DNA from: Aliagarivorans marinus DSM 23064
Lineage (GTDB): Bacteria > Pseudomonadota > Gammaproteobacteria > Enterobacterales > Celerinatantimonadaceae
Direction of reading: 5' to 3'
Assembly: GCF_000429485.1 (NCBI RefSeq)
Contig: NZ_AUBY01000018.1
Coordinates: forward strand, 62,001 to 126,000
Length of the DNA: 64,000 nt
Of this stretch, positions 1 through 8,838 are shown in pieces. The number at the start of each line of letters is the position of its first letter. Position 1 is the first letter of the stretch. Under the pieces are notes generated by a model that made no database searches, had not been told where the DNA came from, and saw nothing but the letters and a program-made list of their open reading frames with translations. The position numbers and the translations under genes were made by a program.

Positions 1-57
1 TCTTAGCGCCACCGATTTCCCAGAACCGGAGCGGCCGCTAACAATGATAAGCTCCAT
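1..57 (-). CDS. rapZ: RapZ RNase adaptor / nucleotide-binding protein, N-terminal fragment
   Basis: Partial gene cut by the window edge; only the first 19 codons are present, read on the minus strand from an ATG at 57. The peptide begins MELIIVSGRSGSGKS, so a P-loop (Walker A GRSGSGKS, residues 8-15) starts almost at once, as in RapZ (YhbJ). In E. coli RapZ guides RNase E to the sRNA GlmZ and so controls glucosamine-6-phosphate synthesis, the precursor of peptidoglycan and LPS. It follows ptsN by 16 nt on the same strand, the conserved rpoN-hpf-ptsN-rapZ order. The identification rests on the P-loop and on synteny. Confidence 0.85.
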   Translation of the reverse strand, partial: MELIIVSGRSGSGKSVALR

Positions 58-73
58 GCTTAGACGCCTTTGA

Positions 74-517
74 CTATGCCACCATGATATCGTAGAGCTC
101 GCTGTCGCTGTCTGCCGAGCGAAGCTGCTTACAGATCGATTTGTCGTTTAGTTTCTCAGCAATTTGTGACAGGGTGTTGAGATGTTGCTGGCATTGGTCC
201 TCGGGGACCAATAGCGCAAAAATTAGGTCGACCGGTTGGTTATCGATGGCATCGAAGGCGATGGGGGGATCGCAGTGAAGAAAGACGGCGGTGGCTTGAT
301 GCTGTTTATCGATACGGCCATGGGGTATGGCAATGCCTTGGCCTATTCCGGTGGTGCCCATGCGTTCACGTGACAGCAAGCTTTCAAAGATTTCCTTCGA
401 CGGCATTTCCAATTGCTTGGCTGCCAACTCACTAATGATTTCCAGGGCGCGTTTCTTTGATGAACATTGGACTGCACCTTGAGTGCAGTCCAAGCTTAAG
501 ACTTTATCCAGTTGCAT
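74..517 (-). CDS. ptsN: PTS IIA-Ntr nitrogen-regulatory phosphoryl carrier PtsN
   Basis: 147 aa, the usual size of a stand-alone EIIA-Ntr domain. The phosphorylated histidine is H66 in the motif GIAIPHGR. The protein takes phosphate from NPr and, in characterised enterobacteria, regulates potassium transport, phosphate sensing and amino-sugar metabolism by protein contact rather than by sugar transport. It starts 2 nt after the hpf stop codon, so the two are almost certainly cotranscribed and probably translationally coupled. No partner EIIB or EIIC gene is nearby, consistent with a regulatory role. Confidence 0.95.
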   Translation of the reverse strand: MQLDKVLSLDCTQGAVQCSSKKRALEIISELAAKQLEMPSKEIFESLLSRERMGTTGIGQGIAIPHGRIDKQHQATAVFLHCDPPIAFDAIDNQPVDLIFALLVPEDQCQQHLNTLSQIAEKLNDKSICKQLRSADSDSELYDIMVA

Positions 518-519
518 AA

Positions 520-807
520 CTAGTGTCTGGTTAACTTCTCTTTGTGCTTAATGACTTGCCTATCCAACTTGTCAATTAAGGAGTCGATAGCTGCGTACAT
601 GTCTTGATGCTCTGAGGTAGCAAATACCTCACCACCATTTAGGTGTATGGTGGCTTCAGCGATTTGGCTCAGTTTCTCAACATTTAAAATCACATGCACA
701 TTGTTGATTTGATCGAACCGCCTTTCCAACTTAGCAAACTTACTATGGACGTAGTCACGTAGATGTTCGGTAACTTCGATGTGGTGTCCGGTGAGATTAA
801 TTTGCAT
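520..807 (-). CDS. hpf: Short ribosome hibernation-promoting factor HPF
   Basis: 95 aa protein of the HPF/RaiA (sigma-54 modulation) family, beginning MQINLTGHHIEVTEHLRDYV. It has the short form: one beta-alpha-beta-beta-beta-alpha domain and no C-terminal dimerisation extension, as in E. coli HPF. It binds the decoding centre of idle 70S ribosomes and, with RMF in gammaproteobacteria, helps form 100S dimers in stationary phase. It lies 24 nt downstream of rpoN. The old name 'sigma-54 modulation protein' reflects this neighbourhood rather than a proven effect on sigma-54. Confidence 0.95.
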   Translation of the reverse strand: MQINLTGHHIEVTEHLRDYVHSKFAKLERRFDQINNVHVILNVEKLSQIAEATIHLNGGEVFATSEHQDMYAAIDSLIDKLDRQVIKHKEKLTRH

Positions 808-831
808 AGTATCGTCCCCTTGCTTAGGCCC

Positions 832-2316
832 CTAGATGAGGCTCTTCCGTTGGTTGGAAGGTGGGATGCCGAGCGATTCACGGTATTTTGCGATAGTTCG
901 GCGTGCCACCTTGATCCCTTGTTCGGCTAGGATGTCGGCGATTTTACTGTCGCTCAATGGCTTGGCGGTGTTTTCGGCCGCTACCAGTTTCTTAATCAGT
1001 GCCCGAATTGCGGTAGACGAACACTCGCCGCCGCCTTCGGTAGCCACGTGGCTGGAGAAGAAGTATTTCAACTCAAAGATGCCGCGTGGGGTATGCATAT
1101 ATTTCTGGGTGGTCACCCGGGAGATGGTCGATTCATGCATCTCCACCGCCTCTGCCACATCGTTCAGTACCATCGGCTTCATCGCTTCTTCGCCATACTC
1201 GAAGAAGGCTTGCTGGTGGTGGACAATGCAGTTGGCCACTTTCAGCAGGGTCTCGTTGCGGCTCTCAATGCTCTTGATAAACCACTTGGCTTCCTGCAGA
1301 TGGCTGCGGATAAACTGGCTGTCACCGGCGTTGGTGGCCGTTTTGCTCATCGCCGCGTAATGGCTGTTCACTTTCAGGCGCGGCACCGCATCGGGGTTGA
1401 GTTCCACCACCCAACGGCCCTGCTTTTTCACCACCGATACGTCGGGAATGATGTACTGCGCTTGATTAGGCTCAATGGCGTTGCCGGGGCGAGGTTCCAA
1501 GCTGTGGATCAGGCGCATGATTTCGCGCAGCTGATCTTCTTTGAGCTTGGTCTTGCGCGCCAGTAGGCGGAAGTCGCGGTTAGCCAGCACATCCATATGG
1601 TTGCTGATCACGTCTTTGGCTTCAGCCAGCCATGGCGTGCACGGCTCGAACTGATTCAATTGGATCAGCAAGCACTCTTGCAAAGAGCGCGAGGCCACGC
1701 CGAGAGGGTCGAAATGCTGGATACGCTTGAGTACTGCTTCAACTTCTTCCAGCTCAATCTGGTTGTCGTCTTCGAGGCCTCGGTTTAGGCCTTCCAGCAG
1801 CTGCTCACAGCTTTGGGTCAGGTAACCGGAATCGTCGATGCCGTCGATAATCGCCAGCGCAATCGCTTGGTCGACATCGGAAAAAGGCGTTAGGCGCATC
1901 TGCCACAGCATGTGGTCTTGCAAAGAGTCGACGGTTTCGCCTTGGTAGAGGGTGTCGTTGTCATCGCTGACCGGGCTGGCTGCAGGGGCTGAACTGGCGG
2001 AGTAGATCTCATCCCAGGTGGAGTCCACTGGGAGATCATCGGAAACTGTATCTTGGTTGATCGCTTCACTGGCTTCAATCTGACTGTTGTCGAGATTGTC
2101 TTCGCTTTGACTGGCCTCCTTGCCATTCGCGCCGTTAAGTTCGTTGCCGCTGTCGCCGTCCAGCTCGTTATTCGCTTCTTCTGCTTCAAGTAGGGGATTA
2201 CTTTCCAGCGCCTCTTGGATTTCCTGTTGAAGATCCAGAGTCGAAAGTTGAAGCAAGCGAATCGCTTGTTGTAGCTGGGGCGTCATGGTCAGTTGCTGAC
2301 CTAATCGCAACTGCAA
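832..2316 (-). CDS. rpoN: RNA polymerase sigma-54 factor RpoN
   Basis: Sigma-54 directs transcription from -24/-12 promoters under enhancer-binding activators. The protein has a Gln/Leu-rich region I at the N terminus, an acidic region II at about residues 50-120, the core-binding domain, the HTH, and the RpoN box [10 protein letters not shown] at residues 471-480. The coordinates use a TTG as start ([13 protein letters not shown]). The reading frame continues upstream through K-A-S to an ATA codon at 2326-2328, exactly where the family Met of the usual MKASLQLRL start should be. The ribosome-binding sequence AGAAGGAA lies about 12 nt before that ATA and about 24 nt before the TTG. No ATG, GTG or other TTG lies between the upstream in-frame stop (2362-2364) and this TTG. 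Real initiation may therefore be at AUA. Confidence 0.95.
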   Translation of the reverse strand: MQLRLGQQLTMTPQLQQAIRLLQLSTLDLQQEIQEALESNPLLEAEEANNELDGDSGNELNGANGKEASQSEDNLDNSQIEASEAINQDTVSDDLPVDSTWDEIYSASSAPAASPVSDDNDTLYQGETVDSLQDHMLWQMRLTPFSDVDQAIALAIIDGIDDSGYLTQSCEQLLEGLNRGLEDDNQIELEEVEAVLKRIQHFDPLGVASRSLQECLLIQLNQFEPCTPWLAEAKDVISNHMDVLANRDFRLLARKTKLKEDQLREIMRLIHSLEPRPGNAIEPNQAQYIIPDVSVVKKQGRWVVELNPDAVPRLKVNSHYAAMSKTATNAGDSQFIRSHLQEAKWFIKSIESRNETLLKVANCIVHHQQAFFEYGEEAMKPMVLNDVAEAVEMHESTISRVTTQKYMHTPRGIFELKYFFSSHVATEGGGECSSTAIRALIKKLVAAENTAKPLSDSKIADILAEQGIKVARRTIAKYRESLGIPPSNQRKSLI

Positions 2317-2383
2317 AGAGGCTTTTATTAAGGTGAAACTTTCCTTCTGTTCTTTAAGTAGTTATTACACTACCCAAACTTAA

Positions 2384-3109
2384 TTATAGTCTGAATTGCT
2401 CGCCGAGATAGACGCGCTTCACGTGCTCGTCTTGCAGAATGTCCTCGGGCTTGCCAGAGGCGATAAGCTCACCTTGGCTCACAATGTAAGCGTGTTCACA
2501 GACATCCAGTGTTTCGCGCACATTGTGGTCAGTAATCAGAACGCCGAGCCCGCGATCCCGCAGGTGCTCGATAATCTTTTTTATATCGATTACTGAAATA
2601 GGATCTACGCCGGCAAAGGGTTCGTCAAGCAAAATAAACTTGGGAGCCGCGGCCAAGGCGCGCGCGATCTCAACTCGGCGGCGCTCACCACCAGACAGGC
2701 TCATGCCCAGATTTTTGCGGATATGACCGATGTGAAACTCTTCCAACAGGTCATCCATTGCTTGCTCGCGCTGGTCGCTGTCGAGTTCTTTGCGGGTCTG
2801 TAGAATCGCCATGATGTTTTGTTCGACGGTCAGGCGGCGGAAGATTGAAGCTTCCTGAGGCAGATAACCGATACCGCGGCGGGCACGGGTGTGCATCGCG
2901 GTGTTGGAGATATCTTCATCGTCGATTTTGATCTGGCCGTGATCGCGTGGGACCAAGCCGACCACCATGTAAAAGGTGGTGGTCTTGCCGGCGCCGTTAG
3001 GGCCTAGTAGGCCAACGATCTGGCCGGTTTTGACCTCGAGGCTGACGTCTTTAACAACCTTGCGACCTTTGTAGGATTTACCCAGATTGTTGGCGCTAAG
3101 TTGGGGCAT
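2384..3109 (-). CDS. lptB: LPS export ABC transporter ATP-binding protein LptB
   Basis: 241 aa cytoplasmic ATPase that powers LPS extraction by LptB2FG and its delivery through LptC and LptA. Visible motifs are Walker A GPNGAGKT (residues 36-43), signature LSGGE (138-142), Walker B FILLDE (158-163) and the switch histidine H195. It begins within the lptA stop codon (TAATG overlap), so translation is coupled. The permease genes lptF and lptG are not in this window; in gammaproteobacteria they usually sit elsewhere. Confidence 0.97.
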   Translation of the reverse strand: MPQLSANNLGKSYKGRKVVKDVSLEVKTGQIVGLLGPNGAGKTTTFYMVVGLVPRDHGQIKIDDEDISNTAMHTRARRGIGYLPQEASIFRRLTVEQNIMAILQTRKELDSDQREQAMDDLLEEFHIGHIRKNLGMSLSGGERRRVEIARALAAAPKFILLDEPFAGVDPISVIDIKKIIEHLRDRGLGVLITDHNVRETLDVCEHAYIVSQGELIASGKPEDILQDEHVKRVYLGEQFRL

Positions 3110-3645
3110 TACTCTTGATTACCTTGTTGCTGATACTGCTCCAACTCTTCCAGTTGCTGGGGCAGGAAGATGGTTGTGACGCGGGAGTTTTCTCCGCCCT
3201 GAGCCACCATTTCCTGAAGATCGATGCTATATCGAATCATTTCGCCGCGTACTAAGCTCTCTTCTTGTTTGAGCTCGGCTTCCTTAGTCAGGGTCAGGGT
3301 GCGGGTCGCTAGCTCATAGCGGATCTCATGCGCTTCGGCTTCGATGGGCTTGCCGTTTTCCATCATCTGATAGAAGGTCGCAGGCTGACCTTGGGCGATC
3401 ATCACTTCGCTGCCAGCCTCTTCGCTGCCGATCACGCTTAGCTGGTCGGCATTCATCTTAATGGAGCCTTGGGTGACTTGGACATCATCATAAAAAGTCA
3501 CCCGGTTTTCCTTAAGGCTAACTTCTTGACGTCCGGCGTCGACCACGATTTTTTGCTTAAAGTCGTCGTCTAGGGCGTAGCTTGCAGGGGCTGCTAGCAA
3601 GCCGAGGATTACGATGGAGCTAAGGTAACGTTTCATAAACCGCAT
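3109..3645 (-). CDS. lptA: Periplasmic LPS transport protein LptA
   Basis: 178 aa OstA/LptA-domain protein. It starts [20 protein letters not shown], a clear Sec signal peptide with likely cleavage at ASYA-LDDD. The mature protein has the repeated beta-strand pattern of the jellyroll that oligomerises into the LPS bridge between LptC and LptD. The Met at residue 4 (position 3636) is an equally good start; neither start has a strong ribosome-binding site. The start overlaps the lptC end by 26 nt, and the stop overlaps lptB by 1 nt, giving the tight lptC-lptA-lptB order. Confidence 0.94.
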   Translation of the reverse strand: MRFMKRYLSSIVILGLLAAPASYALDDDFKQKIVVDAGRQEVSLKENRVTFYDDVQVTQGSIKMNADQLSVIGSEEAGSEVMIAQGQPATFYQMMENGKPIEAEAHEIRYELATRTLTLTKEAELKQEESLVRGEMIRYSIDLQEMVAQGGENSRVTTIFLPQQLEELEQYQQQGNQE

Positions 3646-4171
3646 TTATGTCATTAAGTAAGTGCACCGTCTCTTCAGCCAAGTCACCGTCCATGCCTGT
3701 ACCAATTAGCTGATAGCTTGGACCTAGCACTGTAACTTGTTGATCACTATGCATGGTTTGCTGATTCAAATCGATGCTAACGAATTCTGTTAGTAGGTCC
3801 TTTACATATTCGTTTCTGCTTAAGTTGCGGATAACGACATTGTCATGAAAGGCCACATTTTGTTGTCGGAGTACTTTAGCTTGATCCGCTGTTATTTGCC
3901 ATACAGGCTGCAGCTGATCGGGATAAACCAAGATAAGTGGCTGCTCAAAGCGGGTAATGTTCGAGTCGGTGTAAAAGTCCATGCTGTTGGCATAGATCCG
4001 ATACTCCGGCAGCCCCTCTTCGCTGTAGCTGACGTTGTACAGCCGGCTGGCGGTAAAGTCTGGGCGGCCCAAGCCTCTGGCGGTGGGCGCTTCTGGCTCA
4101 TCGCCATCGAGCCACTGCCAGAGCGCCAGAGAGGCGATTAGTAGCAGCCAATAAAAGGCATGCTTCCTCAT
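3620..4171 (-). CDS. lptC: LPS export inner-membrane protein LptC
   Basis: 183 aa bitopic protein with one N-terminal membrane anchor (about residues 5-20, rich in L, A and W) and a periplasmic LptC/YrbK jellyroll domain. It receives LPS from LptB2FG and hands it to LptA. The ATG overlaps the kdsC stop by 4 nt (ATGA), coupling Kdo synthesis to LPS export genes. Assignment is supported by size, topology and position between kdsC and lptA; LptC sequences diverge quickly. Confidence 0.92.
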   Translation of the reverse strand: MRKHAFYWLLLIASLALWQWLDGDEPEAPTARGLGRPDFTASRLYNVSYSEEGLPEYRIYANSMDFYTDSNITRFEQPLILVYPDQLQPVWQITADQAKVLRQQNVAFHDNVVIRNLSRNEYVKDLLTEFVSIDLNQQTMHSDQQVTVLGPSYQLIGTGMDGDLAEETVHLLNDINAVYETLP

Positions 4172-4716
4172 ACGCTCATACCCTGTGCTTGCTCCAGTTC
4201 GCCGCGGGCTTGCAGGATTAGGTCACACACTTCGCGCACCGCGCCATAGCCGCCCGGGGTAAAGGTGACGTAGTCTGCAGCTTGCTTGCAAAGTGGGTGG
4301 GCATCGCCAGTGGCAACACCGAGGCCGCAGGGCGTCATCACCGGAGTGTCGATGACGTCGTCACCGATATAGGCGCATTGCTCGGCACTTAGCGACAGGC
4401 GTTCAAGCAGCTCGGCGAAGGCGAGGGTTTTATCGCTCTGCCCTTGGTAGATATGCTGTACGCCCAAGGCGCCCATGCGCTGCTCAACAATCTTGGAGTT
4501 ACGTCCGGTAATCACCGCTATCTCGATGCCGACGTTAATCAATGCCTTGATGCCAAAGCCGTCACGGGTATGGAAGGCCTTGAGCTCTTCGCCCTGATTA
4601 CCCATGTAGATGCGTCCGTCGGAGAACACCCCGTCAACATCGCAGATCAGCAGCTTTATCGCTTGCGCGTGCTTGATGACTTGTTCGCTGGTTTCGCCAT
4701 AAGGGGTTGCAATCAT
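4168..4716 (-). CDS. kdsC: 3-deoxy-D-manno-octulosonate 8-phosphate phosphatase KdsC
   Basis: 182 aa HAD-superfamily phosphatase that converts Kdo-8-phosphate to Kdo for the LPS inner core. The catalytic motif is DVDGVFSDG, with nucleophile D26 and general acid D28. Later HAD motifs are visible at ITGRNS and at GDDVIDTPVM (the Mg-binding acidic pair). The small C0-type HAD size matches the tetrameric KdsC family. It overlaps kdsD by 1 nt and lptC by 4 nt. Confidence 0.96.
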   Translation of the reverse strand: MIATPYGETSEQVIKHAQAIKLLICDVDGVFSDGRIYMGNQGEELKAFHTRDGFGIKALINVGIEIAVITGRNSKIVEQRMGALGVQHIYQGQSDKTLAFAELLERLSLSAEQCAYIGDDVIDTPVMTPCGLGVATGDAHPLCKQAADYVTFTPGGYGAVREVCDLILQARGELEQAQGMSV

Positions 4717-5684
4717 TAATAAACTCCCGCTTGCATCAGGGTGTGTACGTTAAAGGCACCAACCGGGGTGTTGTGCTCATCGACCACAAACAGCCCGCTG
4801 ATGGCGAACTCTTTCATTTTTTTGAGTGCATCAAAGGCCAGCCAGTCGGCAGTCAATGTGCGCGGGTTGTGGGTCATTACCTCGCGGATCGAGACCTTGC
4901 GGATATCAAATACATTGTCCAGCGCGCGGCGCAGGTCGCCATCAGTAAACAGACCCACCAGTTTGCCCTCTGAGTTAACCACACCGACCATCCCCAGGCT
5001 TTTTGCAGTCATCTCGAACAGCGCCTGGCGCAGGCTTTGTTGGTCATCGACCAAGGGCAGCTGTTCGCCGGTGAGCATGATATCGCTCACCCCCAGTAGC
5101 AGCTTCTTACCTAGCGTGCCGCCGGGGTGGGATAAGGCAAAGTCATCAGCGGTAAAGCCGCGAGCCTCGAGCAGGGCCACTGCCAGCGCATCCCCCATCA
5201 CCAGGGTGGCGGTGGAGCTGGCGGTTGGCGCCAGGCCGAGTGGACAGGCTTCGCGTTCGACGGCAATGCACAGGTGGATATTGGCAAACTTGGCCATGGA
5301 TGACTGTGGCTTGGAGGTCATCGCGATGGACTTCACGCTGAGTTTTTGCAGGACTGGATAGAGTGCCAGGATCTCCGGCGACTCGCCTGAGTTGGAGATG
5401 CAAATCACCACGTCGTCGCTGGCAATCATGCCCAGATCGCCATGACTGGCCTCGCCTGGGTGGACAAAAAAGGCCGGTGTGCCGGTTGAGGCGAGGGTTG
5501 CCGCTATCTTCTTACCGATATGGCCGGATTTGCCCATGCCGGTGACGATGACTTTACCTTTGCACTCCAGCAAAAGCTCACAGGCTTGCTGGAACGAGGC
5601 GTCGATGTACTGTGTTAAGTTTTCAATCGCTTGCTGTTCAATGGACAACACTTGTTTGCCCGCGGCAATGTAGTCGAACGACAA
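4716..5684 (-). CDS. kdsD: D-arabinose 5-phosphate isomerase KdsD
   Basis: 322 aa enzyme that interconverts ribulose-5-phosphate and arabinose-5-phosphate, the first step towards Kdo. An N-terminal SIS sugar-isomerase domain (about residues 35-175, with TGMGKSGHIGKKIAATLAS) is followed by two CBS domains (about 205-322), the standard KdsD architecture. It lies 9 nt downstream of yrbG and overlaps kdsC by 1 nt, so arabinose-5-phosphate isomerase and Kdo-8-phosphate phosphatase are made from one transcript. Confidence 0.96.
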   Translation of the reverse strand: MSFDYIAAGKQVLSIEQQAIENLTQYIDASFQQACELLLECKGKVIVTGMGKSGHIGKKIAATLASTGTPAFFVHPGEASHGDLGMIASDDVVICISNSGESPEILALYPVLQKLSVKSIAMTSKPQSSMAKFANIHLCIAVEREACPLGLAPTASSTATLVMGDALAVALLEARGFTADDFALSHPGGTLGKKLLLGVSDIMLTGEQLPLVDDQQSLRQALFEMTAKSLGMVGVVNSEGKLVGLFTDGDLRRALDNVFDIRKVSIREVMTHNPRTLTADWLAFDALKKMKEFAISGLFVVDEHNTPVGAFNVHTLMQAGVY

Positions 5685-5693
5685 AATAACCTC

Positions 5694-6668
5694 TTAACTA
5701 AAACTGGTGGTAAACAACAGGTACTGGTAACCCACAAAGCAGGCCATCAGCAGTGCGCCTTCCCATCGGTTGATGCGGCGCTGCTTGCCAAAACCCATTG
5801 CCATTAAGAATAACACTGCGGTCAGACCTGCCATCACATAATAGTCGCGACCTGCGGCAAAGGGGTCGATCTCGCTGGGCGCTAAAAAGCCGGGGATCGA
5901 CAGCACGAACAACATATTAAACATGTTGGAGCCAATAATATTGCCCAACACCATGTCGTCTTCGTTCTTCAGTACCCCGGCAATGCTGGCGGCCAGCTCT
6001 GGCAGGCTAGTGCCAATTGCGATGATGGTTAGACCAATAAGTAGGTCACTCATTCCAAAGTAACGCGCAATATTTGACGCAGATTCCACTAATACATCTG
6101 AGCTGTAGGCCAACACGACGCCGCCAATGGCGATCCAGAGTAGCGCTTTGGCGGTGCTGACATCGTGAGGGATCTCCGCATCCACCTCTGATTCCATGGG
6201 ATCGGGCTGCTGCTTGCTCTGCCTAAGTGTGGCAAAGACCAAATAGGCCATGGTGACGATAAATACCCCGAACAGCAGCATCGCCTCAGTGAGCCCTAAA
6301 AGCAGGTCATTGAGCAGATAGCCCACCAACGCGGTGGCAGCCAGCAGGATCGGCAGTTCACGCGAGATCAGGTTGGAAGAGACCGCTAGCGGCCGTAGCA
6401 GGGCCGCTGCACCTAGCACCAAAGCCATATTGGTGATGTTGGAGCCGATGGCATTACCCACCGCGGTATCCACTTGGCCTTCTAAGGCGGCGGTGGCTGA
6501 AATCATCACTTCGGGCGCCGAAGAGCCCATCGCTACGATGGTAAGTCCAATTACCAAAGGTGGAATGCCATAGTTATTGGCAATCGCCGCAGCACCGAAT
6601 ACGAATCGGTCTGCGCTCCACATCAAGGCGGCCAATCCCAGGCCAAAAAGTAGCAAATCAATTAACAT
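5694..6668 (-). CDS. yrbG: Calcium/sodium antiporter family protein YrbG
   Basis: 324 aa inner-membrane protein of the CaCA (Na+/Ca2+ exchanger) family with about ten hydrophobic segments. The two inverted alpha-repeats are visible as GSSAPEVMIS in the N-terminal half and GTSLPELAAS in the C-terminal half; their acidic residues bind the cation. It heads the minus-strand kds-lpt operon as in E. coli, but its physiological substrate and link to LPS are not established. The start codon is divergent from mlaF with about 130 nt between them. Confidence 0.92.
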   Translation of the reverse strand: MLIDLLLFGLGLAALMWSADRFVFGAAAIANNYGIPPLVIGLTIVAMGSSAPEVMISATAALEGQVDTAVGNAIGSNITNMALVLGAAALLRPLAVSSNLISRELPILLAATALVGYLLNDLLLGLTEAMLLFGVFIVTMAYLVFATLRQSKQQPDPMESEVDAEIPHDVSTAKALLWIAIGGVVLAYSSDVLVESASNIARYFGMSDLLIGLTIIAIGTSLPELAASIAGVLKNEDDMVLGNIIGSNMFNMLFVLSIPGFLAPSEIDPFAAGRDYYVMAGLTAVLFLMAMGFGKQRRINRWEGALLMACFVGYQYLLFTTSFS

Positions 6669-6735
6669 GGCTGATTACTTGGGTGAAAAAGTGCTGGCAT
6701 TTTCGGTATTTTCCGCTGAAAAGGGAAGCTTTGCC

Positions 6736-6764
6736 TTGAGCGATTTGACCAGAAAGAATAAATT
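6736..6764 (+). promoter_or_regulatory. Candidate sigma-70 promoter for the mla-murA operon
   Basis: TTGAGC at 6736-6741, a 17-nt spacer, and TAAATT at 6759-6764 form a reasonable -35/-10 pair. The predicted start site is about 30 nt before the mlaF TTG start. It lies in the only gap between the divergent yrbG and mlaF genes. Seen by eye, not mapped. Confidence 0.5.
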
Positions 6765-6798
6765 ATGGCTTTGGTTTTGCCCAAGGAACGGCGTTACG

Positions 6799-7587
6799 TT
6801 GATCGAAGTACAGCAGTTAAGCTTCCATCGAGGTGAGAAAGCGATCTTCTCAGACCTCAACCTATCTATCCCCAAAGGGAAAATCACCGCGATTATGGGA
6901 CCCAGTGGCATCGGCAAGACCACCTTGCTCAAGCTCATTGGTGGCCAACTGCAGCCAAGTGCCGGTCAAATCCTGTTTGACGGGCAAGATGTTCACCAAC
7001 TCTCACGCGCCAATCTCTACAAGCTTCGTAAACGCTTAGGCATGCTGTTTCAAAGCGGTGCGCTGTTTAGCGACCTGAATGTGTTTGAAAATGTCGCCTT
7101 CCCCCTGCGCGAGCACTGCCAGCTGCCAGAATCGGTGCTGCGCAACTTAGTGCTGATGAAGCTCCACGCGGTGGGGCTGCGTGGCGCGGCCGAACTGATG
7201 CCTAATGACCTCTCCGGCGGTATGGCCCGGCGGGTGGCGCTGGCCCGTGCTATTGCCCTTGAGCCCGAAGTGGTGCTCTATGATGAACCCTTTGTAGGCC
7301 AAGACCCCATCAGCATGGGGGTGTTGGTTAAACTGATCGCCACCTTGGGCAAGAGTTTAAATTTGACCTCGGTGATCGTTTCCCACGATGTCGACGAAGT
7401 GATGAGTATTGCCGACCACGTTTTCTTGATTGATCAGCACCGGGTGCTGGCGAGCGGCTCGGTGCAGCAGATCCGTGATAGTGAAGACCCAAGAGTGCAG
7501 CAGTTTTTGCAGGGCTTGGCCGATGGGCCGGTGGCCTTTCATTATCCGGCCGAGGATTACCTCAGCGCCTTGGGAGGTGAGCAGTGA
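6799..7587 (+). CDS. mlaF: Phospholipid transport ABC ATPase MlaF
   Basis: 262 aa ATPase of the MlaFEDB complex, which uses ATP for phospholipid trafficking between the inner membrane and outer-membrane MlaA through MlaC. Walker A is GPSGIGKT (34-41); the signature LSGGMARR and Walker B VVLYDEP follow, and a family C-terminal tail ends the protein. I chose the TTG at 6799 because AAGGAA lies 10 nt upstream and the length then matches E. coli MlaF. The longer frame from 6667 would add 44 unrelated residues and start on top of the divergent yrbG start. It overlaps mlaE by 4 nt. Confidence 0.93.
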   Translation: MIEVQQLSFHRGEKAIFSDLNLSIPKGKITAIMGPSGIGKTTLLKLIGGQLQPSAGQILFDGQDVHQLSRANLYKLRKRLGMLFQSGALFSDLNVFENVAFPLREHCQLPESVLRNLVLMKLHAVGLRGAAELMPNDLSGGMARRVALARAIALEPEVVLYDEPFVGQDPISMGVLVKLIATLGKSLNLTSVIVSHDVDEVMSIADHVFLIDQHRVLASGSVQQIRDSEDPRVQQFLQGLADGPVAFHYPAEDYLSALGGEQ

Positions 7588-8360
7588 TTCAGGCAATCAG
7601 CCAGCTAGGTGCCAGCTGCTTGGCCAACGTCGCCGCCTTAGGGCGCGCCTCGATGATGTTGGCTCAAGCGTTGTGGTTTATTCCAACCCGTAAGCTGCTG
7701 CGCGATATCGTCCGCCAGCTCTATGTGGTTGGGGTGCTATCGCTGCCGATTATCTTGGTATCGGGCCTGTTTATCGGCATGGTAATCGCGTTTCAAGGCT
7801 ATAGCATCTTGGTGGACTTTGGCGCTGAGACCAGCTTAGGGCCGATGGTGGCGCTATCGCTGCTACGTGAACTTGGCCCAGTGGTGACCGCGCTGTTATT
7901 TGCCGGCCGAGCTGGCTCGGCGTTGACCGCCGAAATCGGCTTAATGAAAACCACCGAACAGCTCTCTAGTATGGAGATGATGGCGGTGGACCCGCTACGC
8001 CGGGTGATTGCTCCGCGCTTTTGGGCCGGCGTTATCGCTATGCCGTTGCTGGCCTCGATGTTTAATCTGGTGGGGATCTGGGGCGGCTTTTTGGTCGGTG
8101 TCGAGTGGCTTGGCGTGGACGATGGCAGCTTCTGGTCGATTATGGGCGCGTCCATCGAGTTTGGTCAGGACATCGGCAATGGCTTAATCAAGAGTGTGGT
8201 GTTTGCCTTAGCGGTGACTTGGGTGGCGCTGTTTAATGGCTACGATGCTCGGCCAAGTGCCCGAGGAATTAGCCAGGCCACTACCCGTAGTGTGGTGTAT
8301 GCATCATTATTAGTGTTGGGTCTGGACTTTATTCTGACCGCACTGATGTTTGGAAGTTAG
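7584..8360 (+). CDS. mlaE: Phospholipid transport ABC permease MlaE
   Basis: 258 aa inner-membrane permease of the MlaE/YrbE (DUF140) family, with an N-terminal amphipathic region and about five membrane segments. The conserved central stretch reads [20 protein letters not shown]. It forms the dimeric core of MlaFEDB. The start is GTG, overlapping the mlaF stop as GTGA, so translation is coupled. mlaD follows after 9 nt. Confidence 0.95.
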   Translation: MIQAISQLGASCLANVAALGRASMMLAQALWFIPTRKLLRDIVRQLYVVGVLSLPIILVSGLFIGMVIAFQGYSILVDFGAETSLGPMVALSLLRELGPVVTALLFAGRAGSALTAEIGLMKTTEQLSSMEMMAVDPLRRVIAPRFWAGVIAMPLLASMFNLVGIWGGFLVGVEWLGVDDGSFWSIMGASIEFGQDIGNGLIKSVVFALAVTWVALFNGYDARPSARGISQATTRSVVYASLLVLGLDFILTALMFGS

Positions 8361-8369
8361 GGAGAACCT

Positions 8370-8837
8370 GTGAAAGTAAACAAACTGGAATTGACCGTTG
8401 GCGGCTTTGTTTTGTTGGGGCTAGCGGCCTTGCTGGTGCTAAGCCTGAAGATCGCAGACAGTCAGTTCTCCGGCGATGGCCCGAGCTACACTTTGTATGC
8501 GCGCTTCGACAACATTGGCGGCCTCAAGCCGCGTTCGCCAGTCAAAGTTGGCGGCGTTGTAGTGGGCCGAGTCGAGAAGATTGAACTGGATAGCGACGAT
8601 TTTGTACCGGTGGTGACGCTGAAGATGTTTGAGCGCTATGGCTACTTCCCTGAGACCAGCTCCGCCTCGATTCTGACTGCAGGGCTGCTCGGCGAGCAAT
8701 ACATTGGCCTGAATCCCGGTTTTATTATGGAGGACATCGAGTCGCTCGAGGCCGGTGCCACCATCGAAGACACCAAGTCAGCGTTAGTGCTTGAAGAGCT
8801 GATCGGTAAAGTGCTGTTTTCTCTGACGGAGAAGTAA
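8370..8837 (+). CDS. mlaD: MCE-domain phospholipid-binding protein MlaD
   Basis: 155 aa protein with an N-terminal membrane anchor (about residues 10-28) and one MCE domain (about 38-115; conserved FDNIGGLKPRSPVKVGGVVVG). It forms the hexameric periplasmic ring on top of MlaE that passes lipids to or from MlaC. It starts with GTG preceded by AGGGAGAA. It is shorter than E. coli MlaD (183 aa), mainly at the C terminus. Confidence 0.95.
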   Translation: MKVNKLELTVGGFVLLGLAALLVLSLKIADSQFSGDGPSYTLYARFDNIGGLKPRSPVKVGGVVVGRVEKIELDSDDFVPVVTLKMFERYGYFPETSSASILTAGLLGEQYIGLNPGFIMEDIESLEAGATIEDTKSALVLEELIGKVLFSLTEK

Positions 8838-8838
8838 T

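Noticed and set aside
836-1566. Two overlapping plus-strand frames opposite rpoN
   Set aside because: They lie wholly within the well-supported rpoN coding sequence, have no family resemblance, and are antisense shadows.
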